A stretch of DNA of 45,299 nucleotides from JBBAFM01 sp041655415 (GCA_964429195.1 CAYSBC010000008.1:1-45299); one strand, 5' to 3'. Shown: positions 16,814-25,577, counted from the first letter of the stretch. Notes: generated by a model not told the origin, from the sequence alone. A program made the numbers and translations.

Positions 16814-17944
16814 ATGTTTGATAAATTGGTGATGAGTCCAGGACCTACGGAAATGTCTTCAGAAGTAAGAAATGCAATGGCAGTAAGTTTAACTAACCCC
16901 GGCCTTGATGAAGATTATTTTAACTTTCATGAAGCTTTAATGGGAAAATTTCAAAAATTATTGAATACAAAAAACGATATCGTTATTATGTGCGGGGAAG
17001 CAATACTGGGTTTAGAGGCTGCCTGTGCCACTTTGACTGAAACAGATGACAGAGTATTGGTACTTCATAATGGTCATTTTGGACTTGGATTCGGTGCATT
17101 TCCTGAAATATATGGGGGGCACTCCGTTTATTTAGGATTTGACCATGAAAAAGGGATAGAAATTAAAAAATTAGAGGATTTTTTACAAAAAGATTCGAAT
17201 TTTAAATATGCAACCATGGTCCATTGTGAAACACCATCGGGCATCACGAATAATGTAAAGGAAATGAGTAAATTACTCAAAAAATATGGTATTATGACTG
17301 TGGTTGATGCTGTATCTTCTATTGGGGGAGAAGAGATTGAGGTGGATGAATGGGACATTGACATTCTTATTACGGGGTCTCAAAAATGTTTATCGGCTAT
17401 TCCGGGACTTACAGTTGTATCCGTCAGCAAGACAGTTTATGATATTATTGATAACAGGAAAGAAAGAATTAAGAGCAATTATGCCAATTTGAATGTGTAT
17501 AGAGAATATAGAAAAATAGGTAAGTTTCCATATACAATGCCTGCAAATAATATTTATAGCTTAGATGTTGCAATTGACCAATTGTTTGCGAGAGATTATT
17601 TAAAGGAACATGAGAGAATCGCTACAGCTTTTAGAAAGACAATATCGGAAGGTGGTCTAGAGCTGTACGCTAAGGATAGCTTTTCGAATACAGTAACAGC
17701 CATCAAGGTACCTAGTGGTGTAGAATACAAGGATTTATTTAATACCATGAAGGATAAATATAAGATTATTATTGCGGGATCCTTTGGCAACTTATATGGA
17801 AAGGTTTTTAGAATAGGTCATATGGGTTTTATTTGCAATGAGGAATTATTGGCTATTACCTTAGAGGCCTTACAAAAATGCTTAAAGGATTTAGGGTTTA
17901 GAACAAAATGCAATCTCAAGGAAAAATTTTTGGGTTTGCTATAA
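16814..17944 (+). CDS. Class V aminotransferase, pyridoxamine-pyruvate aminotransferase-like
   Basis: A 376-residue fold-type I, class V PLP enzyme of the alanine-glyoxylate aminotransferase group. The Schiff-base Lys is K191 in TGSQKCLSAIPGLT, and the pyridine-nitrogen Asp is D165 in VVDAVSSIGG. The segments GEAILGLEAACATL, CETPSGITN, QKCL and RIGHMG recall, from memory, Mesorhizobium pyridoxamine-pyruvate aminotransferase more than ordinary AGT enzymes. The neighbouring ECF S-component fits a vitamer-salvage role. Serine or phosphonate aminotransferase remains possible. RBS AAGGAG precedes the ATG. Confidence 0.85.
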   Translation: MFDKLVMSPGPTEMSSEVRNAMAVSLTNPGLDEDYFNFHEALMGKFQKLLNTKNDIVIMCGEAILGLEAACATLTETDDRVLVLHNGHFGLGFGAFPEIYGGHSVYLGFDHEKGIEIKKLEDFLQKDSNFKYATMVHCETPSGITNNVKEMSKLLKKYGIMTVVDAVSSIGGEEIEVDEWDIDILITGSQKCLSAIPGLTVVSVSKTVYDIIDNRKERIKSNYANLNVYREYRKIGKFPYTMPANNIYSLDVAIDQLFARDYLKEHERIATAFRKTISEGGLELYAKDSFSNTVTAIKVPSGVEYKDLFNTMKDKYKIIIAGSFGNLYGKVFRIGHMGFICNEELLAITLEALQKCLKDLGFRTKCNLKEKFLGLL

Positions 17945-17968
17945 ATTAAAATTACGTGGAGTAGAAAA

Positions 17969-19207
17969 ATGATAACTCAATTTGATAAAAAGAGAGATGT
18001 AATTGTCATTGGTGCAGGTGCTTCGGGCATGATGGCAGCTATTTCTGCATGCAGAAAGGGTGCGGATGTCCTTGTGTTGGAAAAAATGAATAACCCTGGG
18101 AAAAAGATACTGGCAACAGGCAATGGAAGATGCAACATGACCAACATGGATGCAGAAAACCATTGCTATTTTCATAATCAGGCCTTTGCTAAAGAGGTTA
18201 TTCAAAGGTTTAATGTTGAAAAAACCCTCGAGTTCTTTACTAGTATTGGGCTTCTTCATAAAATTGAAGGAGGAGGACGTGTCTATCCTTACTCAGAGCA
18301 AGCCAAAGCCTTACTCGATGTACTGGAAATGGAAATGAAAAGGCTGGGTATCCAGGTCCTTTGTAATTGTACAGTATCCAAAATAATAAGGGAGAAAGCT
18401 GAATTTTTGTTGTTGACAGAGGATAATAAAGAATTTCACTCAAGGAATGTTATTCTTGCAACCGGAGGTCAATCAGGAGACAAATACGGTTCCAGTGGAG
18501 ATGGCTATCGATTGGCTCAAGACTTAGGACATACTATCAACAATCCCAGACCGTCTTTGGTTCAGGTTTTTCATAACAAAAGCTTCGGAAAACAGATTAA
18601 GGGTGTCAGGTCGAAGGGCAGGGTATATCTGATGGTGGATAAACAAATTGTTGCAAAAGAAGAGGGCGAAATTCAATTTACAGAAAAAGGATTATCGGGA
18701 ATATGTGTTTTTAATTTAAGTCGGTATATGCTTGAGGATGAGGCTAGAAATGCTATTGTTATTGATTTTTTCCCAGATTATACTTATGAAGAGTTAAAGA
18801 CACTTTTGCTTAATCGATTAGAAACAGCCTATGACAAAACCATTGAAGAATTCATGGTAGGGATTATCCATAAAAAATTGATACCTGTTATTTTAAAATT
18901 CGCTCCCATTAAAGATAGTACGTTAAAAACGTATTATTTAAACGAAAAGGATATATTAAATATTGTAGGAATATTAAAAGGGTGGGAGATTCTTGTGGAA
19001 CAAAAAGGTCCTTTTGAGAGCTCCCAAGTCACTTCCGGTGGCATTATGACAGATGAAATCAATGCGAAGACATGCGAATCCAAGATAATAAAAGGTTTGT
19101 TTTTTGCAGGTGAAGTCATGGATATAGATGGGCTTTGTGGCGGCTTTAACCTTCAGTGGGCATGGAGTTCAGGAAATTTAGCAGGAGGTAGTTATGCTGA
19201 GGATTAG
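17969..19207 (+). CDS. HI0933/BaiN-family FAD-dependent oxidoreductase
   Basis: A 412-residue flavoprotein of the HI0933-like family. The dinucleotide fold VIVIGAGASGMMAAISA is at about 11-27, the family signature LATGNGRCNMTNM at about 46-58, a second nucleotide motif at VILATGGQSGDKYG, and the C-terminal FAD contact LCGGFNLQWAWSSG. Members have been called aminoacetone oxidase-like or bile-acid-reductase-like, but the physiological substrate is usually unknown and I cannot name it here. It follows the aminotransferase by 24 nt and overlaps the next oxidoreductase by 14 nt, so the genes are coupled. Confidence 0.88.
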   Translation: MITQFDKKRDVIVIGAGASGMMAAISACRKGADVLVLEKMNNPGKKILATGNGRCNMTNMDAENHCYFHNQAFAKEVIQRFNVEKTLEFFTSIGLLHKIEGGGRVYPYSEQAKALLDVLEMEMKRLGIQVLCNCTVSKIIREKAEFLLLTEDNKEFHSRNVILATGGQSGDKYGSSGDGYRLAQDLGHTINNPRPSLVQVFHNKSFGKQIKGVRSKGRVYLMVDKQIVAKEEGEIQFTEKGLSGICVFNLSRYMLEDEARNAIVIDFFPDYTYEELKTLLLNRLETAYDKTIEEFMVGIIHKKLIPVILKFAPIKDSTLKTYYLNEKDILNIVGILKGWEILVEQKGPFESSQVTSGGIMTDEINAKTCESKIIKGLFFAGEVMDIDGLCGGFNLQWAWSSGNLAGGSYAED

Positions 19208-20804
19208 TGATATTAAAGTATTTATTGAAGAAGATAAAGAAAGTATTTTGCCTAAGTTGATAAAGAATAAACTGAAGATAAAAGAAAACCAGTTAAAATC
19301 TTATTCCATTTTCAAGGAATCCATCGATGCAAGACGAGATGATGTTCATTTTATTTATACAATAGATGCAGAAGTAAGTAACGAAGAAAAGATATTAGAA
19401 AAGAAAATAATAAATGTGAGTAAAACTCCGGATTTAAAGTATAAGCCCGTGGCTTATAAAAAGAGAAATACCAGGCCACCGGTTATAGTTGGCTTTGGTC
19501 CATCAGGATTGTTTGCTGCACTTATTTTAGCTGAAGCCGGATGCCATCCTATTGTAGTTGAAAGAGGCAGTGACGTGGATCAAAGAGCTAAGGATATTGA
19601 TAAATTTTGGAAAGAGGGAATACTCAATCAAGAATCCAATGTTCAATTTGGAGAAGGTGGGGCAGGAACCTTCTCTGATGGAAAGCTGACAACCCGAATT
19701 AAAGATATCGTGCGATGCAGGAAAGTGCTTAAAGAATTTGTAAAAGCCGGTGCAGATGAGAATATATATTATCAACAAAAACCGCATATTGGAACAGATG
19801 TATTAAGAGAAGTCATTAAAAACATAAGAAAAAGGATCATTGATCTAGGCGGCGAGATAAGATTTGAAAGCAAGATGACAGACTTTATTTGGGAGGATGG
19901 ACAGGTTTCTGGAATAGAAATTAATGGGAAGGATTCGATTCAATCGGATTTAATTATTTTGGCTATAGGCCATAGTGCTAGAGATACTTACAAACTGCTT
20001 AAAGATAATAAAGTTTTTTTAGAGCAGAAATCCTTTGCCATGGGATTAAGGATAGAACATCCTCAGAAGATGATTGATTATGTTCAGTATGGAAGATACG
20101 CTAATCATCCTAAATTGGATAGGGCAGATTATCAATTGACTTACCGAGGCAGTAACAGAAGCGTATATACATTTTGCATGTGCCCTGGGGGAGAAGTTAT
20201 TGCCAGCGCATCCGAAGCAGGTAAGGTTGTAACAAATGGTATGAGTTACCATGATAGGAGTGGCGAAAATTCTAACAGCGCTATCTTGGTTGAAGTTAGG
20301 CCGGAAGACTATGACAAAGGAGACGTACTGGATGGCATTGATTTTCAAAGAAGGTGGGAAGAAAGGGCTTTCGAGGTTGGTGGAGGCAATTATTTTGCTC
20401 CTTGCCAAAGAGTAAAAGATTTTTTAGGGAGAAAAACAAATTCTCAGCAGCTAGAAGAGGGGTATCAGCTTCAACCTACTTATAAGCCGGGAGTGAAATG
20501 GACAAGTCTAGAAGATTGCCTTCCGGATTTTATAATAGAAGGCATCAAAAATGCACTGCCAGAAATGGGAAAAAAATTAAAAGGTTTCGATATGGATGAG
20601 GCTATTTTAACAGGTGTAGAAACCAGAAGCTCATCTCCTGTAAGAATTAAGAGGGATGAGCACTTGAGGTGTAGCTTAAAAAATGTATTAGTAGCAGGAG
20701 AAGGAGCTGGCTATGCAGGAGGTATCATTTCTGCAGCAGTTGATGGTATAAAAGCAGCAGAGGCAGCACTATGCATGATGAATGGTGAGGTATTGTATGG
20801 ATAA
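19194..20804 (+). CDS. FAD-dependent dehydrogenase (COG2509-type)
   Basis: A 536-residue NAD(P)/FAD-dependent oxidoreductase. A short N-terminal domain (about 1-80, starting MLRISDIKVFIEED) precedes the Rossmann motif VIVGFGPSGLFAALILAEAG at about 97-116. Further motifs are QFGEGGAGTFSDGKL, ILAIGHSARDT and a C-terminal VAGEGAGYAGGIISAAVDG. This widely conserved clostridial family has no firmly established reaction known to me. The ATG at 19194 lies inside the end of the previous gene, with AGGAGG just before it. Its last 8 nt overlap the start of the cobalamin adenosyltransferase gene. Confidence 0.88.
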   Translation: MLRISDIKVFIEEDKESILPKLIKNKLKIKENQLKSYSIFKESIDARRDDVHFIYTIDAEVSNEEKILEKKIINVSKTPDLKYKPVAYKKRNTRPPVIVGFGPSGLFAALILAEAGCHPIVVERGSDVDQRAKDIDKFWKEGILNQESNVQFGEGGAGTFSDGKLTTRIKDIVRCRKVLKEFVKAGADENIYYQQKPHIGTDVLREVIKNIRKRIIDLGGEIRFESKMTDFIWEDGQVSGIEINGKDSIQSDLIILAIGHSARDTYKLLKDNKVFLEQKSFAMGLRIEHPQKMIDYVQYGRYANHPKLDRADYQLTYRGSNRSVYTFCMCPGGEVIASASEAGKVVTNGMSYHDRSGENSNSAILVEVRPEDYDKGDVLDGIDFQRRWEERAFEVGGGNYFAPCQRVKDFLGRKTNSQQLEEGYQLQPTYKPGVKWTSLEDCLPDFIIEGIKNALPEMGKKLKGFDMDEAILTGVETRSSSPVRIKRDEHLRCSLKNVLVAGEGAGYAGGIISAAVDGIKAAEAALCMMNGEVLYG

Positions 20805-21312
20805 GGGATATGTTCATGTCTATACAGGGGATGGAAAGGGAAAAACTACAGCTGCTTTAGGGCTTAGCCTTAGGGCCCTTTGTGCAGGGAAAAAGGTATT
20901 TTTTGCTCAGTTTATAAAAGGAATGGATACCAGTGAACTGAAAATCCCTGAAATGATAAAAGGATTTACAATTCTACAGTATGGTAGGGATTGTTTTATA
21001 GAAGGTTCTCCTAGACAAGAGGATATTCTTTTAGCTAAAAAGGGCTTACAAGAAGTAAGCTGCATTTTAAGAGATGGAGAATTTGATTTGGTCGTATTAG
21101 ATGAAATCAATATGGCCATCTACTATGGTTTGTTTCAAGTTGACGAAATTATTGATCTCTTGAAGTCTAGGCATCAGGGCGTAGAAGTGGTTTTGACCGG
21201 AAGAAATGCCGATAAAAAAATAATAGAATACGCTGATTTGGTTTCTGAAATAAAGAAAGTTAAACATTATTATGAAAATGGTGTTCAGGCAAGAGAAGGC
21301 ATTGAAAAATAA
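20797..21312 (+). CDS. cobO: Cob(I)yrinic acid a,c-diamide adenosyltransferase
   Basis: A 171-residue CobO/BtuR-type ATP:corrinoid adenosyltransferase, transferring the 5'-deoxyadenosyl group of ATP to cob(I)alamin or a precursor. The unusual P-loop GDGKGKTTAALG is near the N-terminus. LVVLDEINMAIYYG supplies the Walker B-like acidic residues, and VVLTGRNADKKIIEYADLVSE is the family C-terminal region. I chose ATG 20797, which has GGTGAGG 7 nt upstream, instead of ATG 20782. No other cobalamin gene is nearby, so this is likely salvage of imported corrinoid. Ends an operon. Confidence 0.93.
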   Translation: MDKGYVHVYTGDGKGKTTAALGLSLRALCAGKKVFFAQFIKGMDTSELKIPEMIKGFTILQYGRDCFIEGSPRQEDILLAKKGLQEVSCILRDGEFDLVVLDEINMAIYYGLFQVDEIIDLLKSRHQGVEVVLTGRNADKKIIEYADLVSEIKKVKHYYENGVQAREGIEK

Positions 21313-21313
21313 A

Positions 21314-21360
21314 AAGGCTGTAGTAAAATGTAAGACGCTCCTATTTTACTACAGCTTTCT
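21314..21360 (+). terminator. Terminator after cobO
   Basis: A 16-bp stem (AAGGCTGTAGTAAAAT with ATTTTACTACAGCTTT, one G-T pair) with a 13-nt loop starts right after the cobO stop. Its T-rich 3' arm is followed by CTTAT. Confidence 0.8.
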
Positions 21361-21366
21361 TATATC

Positions 21367-21403
21367 AGCTCGCCCAATTTGCTGTACAAATTGATAGCAA
21401 ACT
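21367..21403. repeat. Hairpin repeat, copy A (3' of spoIIID)
   Basis: About 37 nt, beginning AGCTCGCCCAATTTG, with an internal hairpin CAATTTG-ctgta-CAAATTG. A second copy in the same orientation, about 84 percent identical by eye, lies at 21721-21757, so the pair brackets spoIIID. Confidence 0.7.
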
Positions 21404-21433
21404 GAAAAATTGAACGATTGGATTCAGTTGTGT

Positions 21434-21697
21434 TCAATGTTTTATCGTTTTTAATTCGTATTTTATCTTGGTAGCCTTTCCGCCTCTTATGTGTCTTTCC
21501 GCTTTGTTTTGTTCTAAGATTGTCTTAACCTTTATTGACAATGATGGATTTATTCGAGGTAATCTTTCCGTGACGTCTTTATGTATTGTACTTTTGCTAA
21601 CACCAAAAACTTTAGCAGTTTGTCTGACTGTGGCTTTATTATTTATTATATAATTAGCGGCATCTAAAGTTCTGTTTTCAATATAATCCTTCACCAT
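21434..21697 (-). CDS. spoIIID: Sporulation transcriptional regulator SpoIIID
   Basis: An 87-residue small DNA-binding protein that controls mother-cell gene expression with sigma-E and sigma-K during sporulation. The helix-turn-helix KATVRQTAKVFGVSKSTIHK and the following VTERLPRINPSL are hallmark segments, as is the basic C-terminal region NKAERHIRGGKATK. I chose the internal Met (ATG at 21697) because GGAGGAAG is placed 4-5 nt before it and the protein then starts MVKDYIE as in the family. As in Bacillus, it is next to an mbl/mreB gene, but here it is divergent from it. Confidence 0.96.
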   Translation of the reverse strand: MVKDYIENRTLDAANYIINNKATVRQTAKVFGVSKSTIHKDVTERLPRINPSLSIKVKTILEQNKAERHIRGGKATKIKYELKTIKH

Positions 21698-21720
21698 CTG
21701 CTTCCTCCAATACATATCGT

Positions 21721-21757
21721 AGCTCGCCCAATTTGTTGTGCAAATGGATGGCGAACT
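21721..21757. repeat. Hairpin repeat, copy B (5' of spoIIID)
   Basis: The partner of the 21367 repeat, with pairing CGCC...GGCG around AATTTG-ttgtg-CAAAT. It lies immediately upstream of the spoIIID ribosome site, in what should be the spoIIID leader. Confidence 0.7.
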
Positions 21758-21766
21758 TATGCAAGA

Positions 21767-21794
21767 AAATCACAAATCTTTGATTTGTAGATTT
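21767..21794. other. Hairpin in the spoIIID-mbl divergent region
   Basis: ACAAATC-TTT-GATTTGT, extended by AAATC/GATTT with one bulged base. The 298-nt region from 21698 to 21995 contains this hairpin, repeat B and otherwise AT-rich sequence with no gene. I could not fix promoters for either gene. Confidence 0.5.
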
Positions 21795-21995
21795 CTACTG
21801 CCTCTTTGTAAATAATATGCTTGGATAAATATAAGTAGAACAATGAAGCTTGAACTTTTAAAATTTAGTTTAGAGAAAAGCAGCTTTACTAAAGCATAAT
21901 TGTTAGTATATACTATTGCATAGAGAATTTCTCTATTTGCTGGGGTAAATGTAATTGCAGAGCATTGCATAAGAAAAAATAAGGATGTGATAGGT

Positions 21996-23018
21996 TTGGG
22001 TTTTTCAACCGACGTAGGAATTGATTTAGGCACAGCGAATATACTTGTATACATAAAAGGAAAAGGAATCGTATTAGACGAGCCCGCAGTAGTTGCTATA
22101 AATAAAGATACAAATGAGATACTTGCAGTTGGTGATGAAGCAAGAGAAATGTTAGGGAGAACTCCAAGCAATATTATAGCTATAAGACCTTTAAAGGATG
22201 GAGTGATTTCAGATTACGATATCACAGAAAGGTTGCTCAGGTATTTCATTCAGAAAACATGTGGAACGCAAAGGTTCTTTAGACCTAAAATTGTTGTGTG
22301 TGTACCTAGCGGAGTAACTGAGGTAGAAAAAAGAGCTGTAAGAGAAGCTGCTACTCAAGCTGGTGGGAAGGTAGCTTATATCATAGAAGAGCCTATAGCT
22401 GCAGCTATAGGATCAGGTTTGGATATTTCGAAGCCCGATGGGATTATGATAATCGATATTGGTGGTGGTACAACGGATATAGCAGTGATATCTCTTGGAG
22501 GAGTTGTTGTCAGCCAATCTGTGAAATTGGCCGGCGATAGATTCGATGATGCTATTATTAAATATATGCGCAAAGAACATAAACTCTATATAGGGGAACG
22601 AATGGCAGAGGAGCTCAAGATTACTATAGGTACAGCATTTCCACGAGAGGAGAACCTTGTAAAAGAATGTAGGGGAAGGGATTTAGTAACAGGACTTCCA
22701 AAGACGATTGAAATATCCTCTAGGGAAATGATGAAAGCACTCGATGAGTCGGTACAATTTATATGCGAAGCAGTTCACTCTGTTTTAGAAAATACACCAC
22801 CAGAGCTAGCAGCAGATATAAGCAATAGAGGGATTATGCTGACAGGTGGAGGATGTTTGCTTTCGGGCATAGGAAAAAGGATAGAGGAAAGAACAGGTAT
22901 TACCTGTTACATTGCCGAAAACCCTGCTAGCTGTGTAGCAATAGGTACAGGGAAGTCGCTGGATTCAATAGAACTCATTGAAAAAAATGACAGAACGAGG
23001 ATGAGAAGAAAATATTAA
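21996..23018 (+). CDS. mbl: MreB/Mbl actin-like rod-shape protein
   Basis: A 340-residue bacterial actin that forms membrane-associated filaments guiding side-wall peptidoglycan synthesis. The phosphate-1 motif is DVGIDLGTANILVYIKGKGI, followed by the conserved PSNIIAIRPLKDGVISD. Phosphate-2 is IIDIGGGTTDIAVISLGG and the adenosine motif MLTGGGCLLSGI. TTG 21996 is preferred to GTG 21987 because AAGGAT lies 9 nt before it and MGFSTDVGIDLG is the expected N-terminus. The position next to spoIIID suggests the Mbl paralogue. MreB itself is usually found with mreC/mreD, which are absent here. Confidence 0.93.
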   Translation: MGFSTDVGIDLGTANILVYIKGKGIVLDEPAVVAINKDTNEILAVGDEAREMLGRTPSNIIAIRPLKDGVISDYDITERLLRYFIQKTCGTQRFFRPKIVVCVPSGVTEVEKRAVREAATQAGGKVAYIIEEPIAAAIGSGLDISKPDGIMIIDIGGGTTDIAVISLGGVVVSQSVKLAGDRFDDAIIKYMRKEHKLYIGERMAEELKITIGTAFPREENLVKECRGRDLVTGLPKTIEISSREMMKALDESVQFICEAVHSVLENTPPELAADISNRGIMLTGGGCLLSGIGKRIEERTGITCYIAENPASCVAIGTGKSLDSIELIEKNDRTRMRRKY

Positions 23019-23039
23019 TTAGAAAAGGAGACAAAGAGG

Positions 23040-23474
23040 ATGATTAATCAGAAGGAAATACTTCAAATTCTGCCTCATAGGTACCCCTTTCTGCTAGTCG
23101 ATAGAATATTAGAAATTGAACCTCAAAAGAGAGCAGTCGGAATAAAGAATGTGACCTTTAATGAACCTTTTTTTCAGGGGCACTTTCCGGGGAACCCTAT
23201 TATGCCAGGTGTGCTGATTCTAGAAGCTATGGCCCAGGTATGTGCTATAGCAGTTAAATATCAAAATGAGGCAGCCGATAAATTAGGTGTTTTTACCGGA
23301 ATTGATAATTGCAAAATGAGAAAGATGGTAAGGCCCGGGGATACGCTTAGGATTGAAGTTGAAATTACAAAGCTAAGAAGGAATATCGGTAAGGCACAGA
23401 CAAAAGCCTATGTTGGCGAAGATGTAGCCTGCCAGGCTGATTTAACCTTTGCCATGGTAGATGAGGAAGACTAA
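23040..23474 (+). CDS. fabZ: 3-hydroxyacyl-[ACP] dehydratase
   Basis: A 144-residue hotdog-fold enzyme dehydrating 3-hydroxyacyl-ACP in type II fatty acid synthesis. It has LPHRYPFLLVDRIL at the N-terminus and the catalytic His/Glu pair H48 in FFQGHFPGNPIMPG and E62 in LILEAMAQ. It lies 22 nt after mbl with a GGAGAC ribosome site, so it appears cotranscribed with the cell-shape gene and not with a fab cluster. The motif set separates FabZ from FabA. Confidence 0.95.
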   Translation: MINQKEILQILPHRYPFLLVDRILEIEPQKRAVGIKNVTFNEPFFQGHFPGNPIMPGVLILEAMAQVCAIAVKYQNEAADKLGVFTGIDNCKMRKMVRPGDTLRIEVEITKLRRNIGKAQTKAYVGEDVACQADLTFAMVDEED

Positions 23475-23581
23475 AAGACAAGAGGGAATGAATAATTAAA
23501 GTGCAGCGTATAATAAATTATATGAGGCACTTTTTATTTTTGGGGGCAAAGAGCTTAAAAGAAATATTAGGGGGAAATCTA

Positions 23582-24277
23582 TTGAATAAAAAGAAGCTGT
23601 TAGGGCTTATAGCTTTAATTGTATTATTTAATTTACCATTAATGAATCATGATATACTTTTGAAAAATGAAATTGCAGCTTCTAATAAAAAACAAGATAA
23701 AATAATTTATATAGATATTATTGACAAGACTTTAATACTCTATGATTTGGTAGAACATAAGGTTATAAAGGAATATAGTGTGGCTGTAGGGAAATATACA
23801 ACTCCGTCGCCAATTGGGGAGTTTACGATTACTTCAAAGGAAAAATGGGGTAAGGGATTTGGAACAAGATTTATTGGTTTTAATGTACCTTGGGGTATCT
23901 ATGGTATACACGGAACCACCAGCCCCAACTCCATAGGCAGGGCAGCTTCTCATGGTTGCATAAGAATGCACAATGAAGATGTCGAGGAATTGTTTGAGAA
24001 TATTTATATTGGTATGACAGTTATTCTAAAGGGAGGGCCCTTTGGTCCTTTTGGAGAAGGTTTAAGGTATCTGAAACCGGGCGATAGAGGATCGGATGTT
24101 TATGAAATACAAAAAATATTAAAGGATATGAATTATTATCCATACCCTTTAACAGGCATTTACGATGATTCTATGAAGGACAGTATTCTTCGATTCCAAG
24201 AAGATAACAAAATGTATAAAACCCATTATATTAATAAAGAACTCTATACAAAGTTGGGAATTGAATTATTCGAATGA
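23582..24277 (+). CDS. L,D-transpeptidase with C-terminal peptidoglycan-binding domain
   Basis: About 231 residues from the proposed TTG start at 23582. An N-terminal membrane or signal segment (about 5-20, LLGLIALIVLFNLPL) precedes a YkuD catalytic domain with IHGTTSPNSIGRAASHGC; in this numbering the catalytic Cys is C126 in SHGCIRMHNED. A PG_binding_1 repeat follows (LKPGDRGSDVYEIQKIL). Such enzymes form 3-3 crosslinks or attach proteins to peptidoglycan. The TTG has AGGGGGAA about 6 nt upstream. A longer frame from GTG 23501 has a poorly spaced ribosome site. The stop overlaps the converging methyltransferase gene by 12 nt. Confidence 0.88.
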   Translation: MNKKKLLGLIALIVLFNLPLMNHDILLKNEIAASNKKQDKIIYIDIIDKTLILYDLVEHKVIKEYSVAVGKYTTPSPIGEFTITSKEKWGKGFGTRFIGFNVPWGIYGIHGTTSPNSIGRAASHGCIRMHNEDVEELFENIYIGMTVILKGGPFGPFGEGLRYLKPGDRGSDVYEIQKILKDMNYYPYPLTGIYDDSMKDSILRFQEDNKMYKTHYINKELYTKLGIELFE

Positions 24278-25414
24278 ACGAGGCGGTTTTTCCCCATAAT
24301 ATTGGTAGTAGGTTGTTTCAATTCTGCCATTATAAAGTTTTCTTCTCCTATCTGGGACACGCACAGAAAAAGAATTTTCAAACTCTTTATCGGAAGTAAT
24401 CAGATAAAGAGAAAGATCTTTTCTGTTTGAAAATAAACGGTTAAAATCATTGTAAATTGCCTTTAATGCTTCTTTATCTCCAAGGCGCTCACCGTAAGGG
24501 GGATTGCATATGATGATGCTATAAGGATCAGGAATTTCCAGCTTATTAAATGGAAGGGTTCTAAAAGTAATGCAATCATCCACCCCAGCTTCGATAGCAT
24601 TTTCTTTTGCAGCTTGGATAGCATGGTTATTCATATCCGAAGCAAGTATTTTAATATCATCTGCGTAATGGATGGCCCTAAAGGCTTCCTTTCTTTCATG
24701 CTCCCATAATGCTTTATCTATAGCAGGCCAATTTTCTGATGCAAATTTCCTATTTAATCCAGGTGCAATATTTCTTTCAATCAAAGCAGCTTCAATAGGA
24801 ATAGTTCCGGAACCACAAAAGGGGTCGATTAAAACACGACTTTTGTTCCAAAAGCTAAGTTGAACAAGGGCTGATGCCATGGTTTCCTTCATAGGTGCAA
24901 CAACATCTTTTACCCGATAGCCTCTTTTGTGAAGGCCGGAACCGCTTGTATTGATGGTTAGGACAGCGATATCCTTTAATAGGGTAATCTTGATGGTGTA
25001 TTCAGCGCCGGTTTCAGCAAACCATTCTTTATGATAATGCTTGGATAAGCGATCAACTACAGCCTTTTTTACTATAGATTGGCAATCAGGAACACTAAAA
25101 AGTTTTGACTTTACCGAGCTACCCGTTACGGTAAATTTACCATCTTCTGTTATCCACTTTTCCCACGGTAGGGATTTAGTCAATTGATAGAGATCCTCAA
25201 AGGACAGAACCTTTCCTTCTCCCATTTTAAGAAGCACCTTATCGGCACACCTGAGCCAAAGATTTGATTTTGCTATAGCAGACTTATGGCCTTCGTAGGT
25301 TATTTTTCCATCCTCGGATTTTAAGATTTTATAATTGAGACCCAAGATTTCTCGCTTTACAATAGCTTCCAGGCCAAAGGTAGTTGTTGCTATTAATTCT
25401 AATTTTTCCATCAT
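24266..25414 (-). CDS. THUMP-domain class I 23S rRNA guanine-N2 methyltransferase
   Basis: A 382-residue RlmL/YpsC-type RNA methyltransferase. An N-terminal ferredoxin-like/THUMP region (about 1-155) binds RNA. The Rossmann methyltransferase domain has the SAM motif VLIDPFCGSGTIPIEAAL and the catalytic NPPYGERLG motif expected of guanine-N2 enzymes. The E. coli counterpart methylates G2445 of 23S rRNA but is fused to RlmK; here only the RlmL half is present, as is usual in Bacillota. Two adjacent ATG codons (25414, 25411) follow GAGGAAAT. The 3' end overlaps the L,D-transpeptidase gene tail to tail. Confidence 0.9.
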   Translation of the reverse strand: MMEKLELIATTTFGLEAIVKREILGLNYKILKSEDGKITYEGHKSAIAKSNLWLRCADKVLLKMGEGKVLSFEDLYQLTKSLPWEKWITEDGKFTVTGSSVKSKLFSVPDCQSIVKKAVVDRLSKHYHKEWFAETGAEYTIKITLLKDIAVLTINTSGSGLHKRGYRVKDVVAPMKETMASALVQLSFWNKSRVLIDPFCGSGTIPIEAALIERNIAPGLNRKFASENWPAIDKALWEHERKEAFRAIHYADDIKILASDMNNHAIQAAKENAIEAGVDDCITFRTLPFNKLEIPDPYSIIICNPPYGERLGDKEALKAIYNDFNRLFSNRKDLSLYLITSDKEFENSFSVRVPDRRRKLYNGRIETTYYQYYGEKPPRSFE

Positions 25415-25548
25415 ATTTCCTCTTCTTCTTTATACTATTGCATTATTGTATATCAAAAGAGAATAAATAATCAATATAAATAAAAGAATCATGTCTATAA
25501 AAATGTTGAATTTTGTAAGGGCTTCTGATAAATATAGAATTCAAATTA

Positions 25549-25577
25549 TTGACACATAGATTATAATACTATATCAT
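25549..25577 (+). promoter_or_regulatory. Sigma-A promoter of the DUF1836 gene
   Basis: TTGACA - 17 nt - TATCAT, with an extra TATAAT-like stretch inside the spacer, lies 35 nt before the start codon. Confidence 0.7.
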
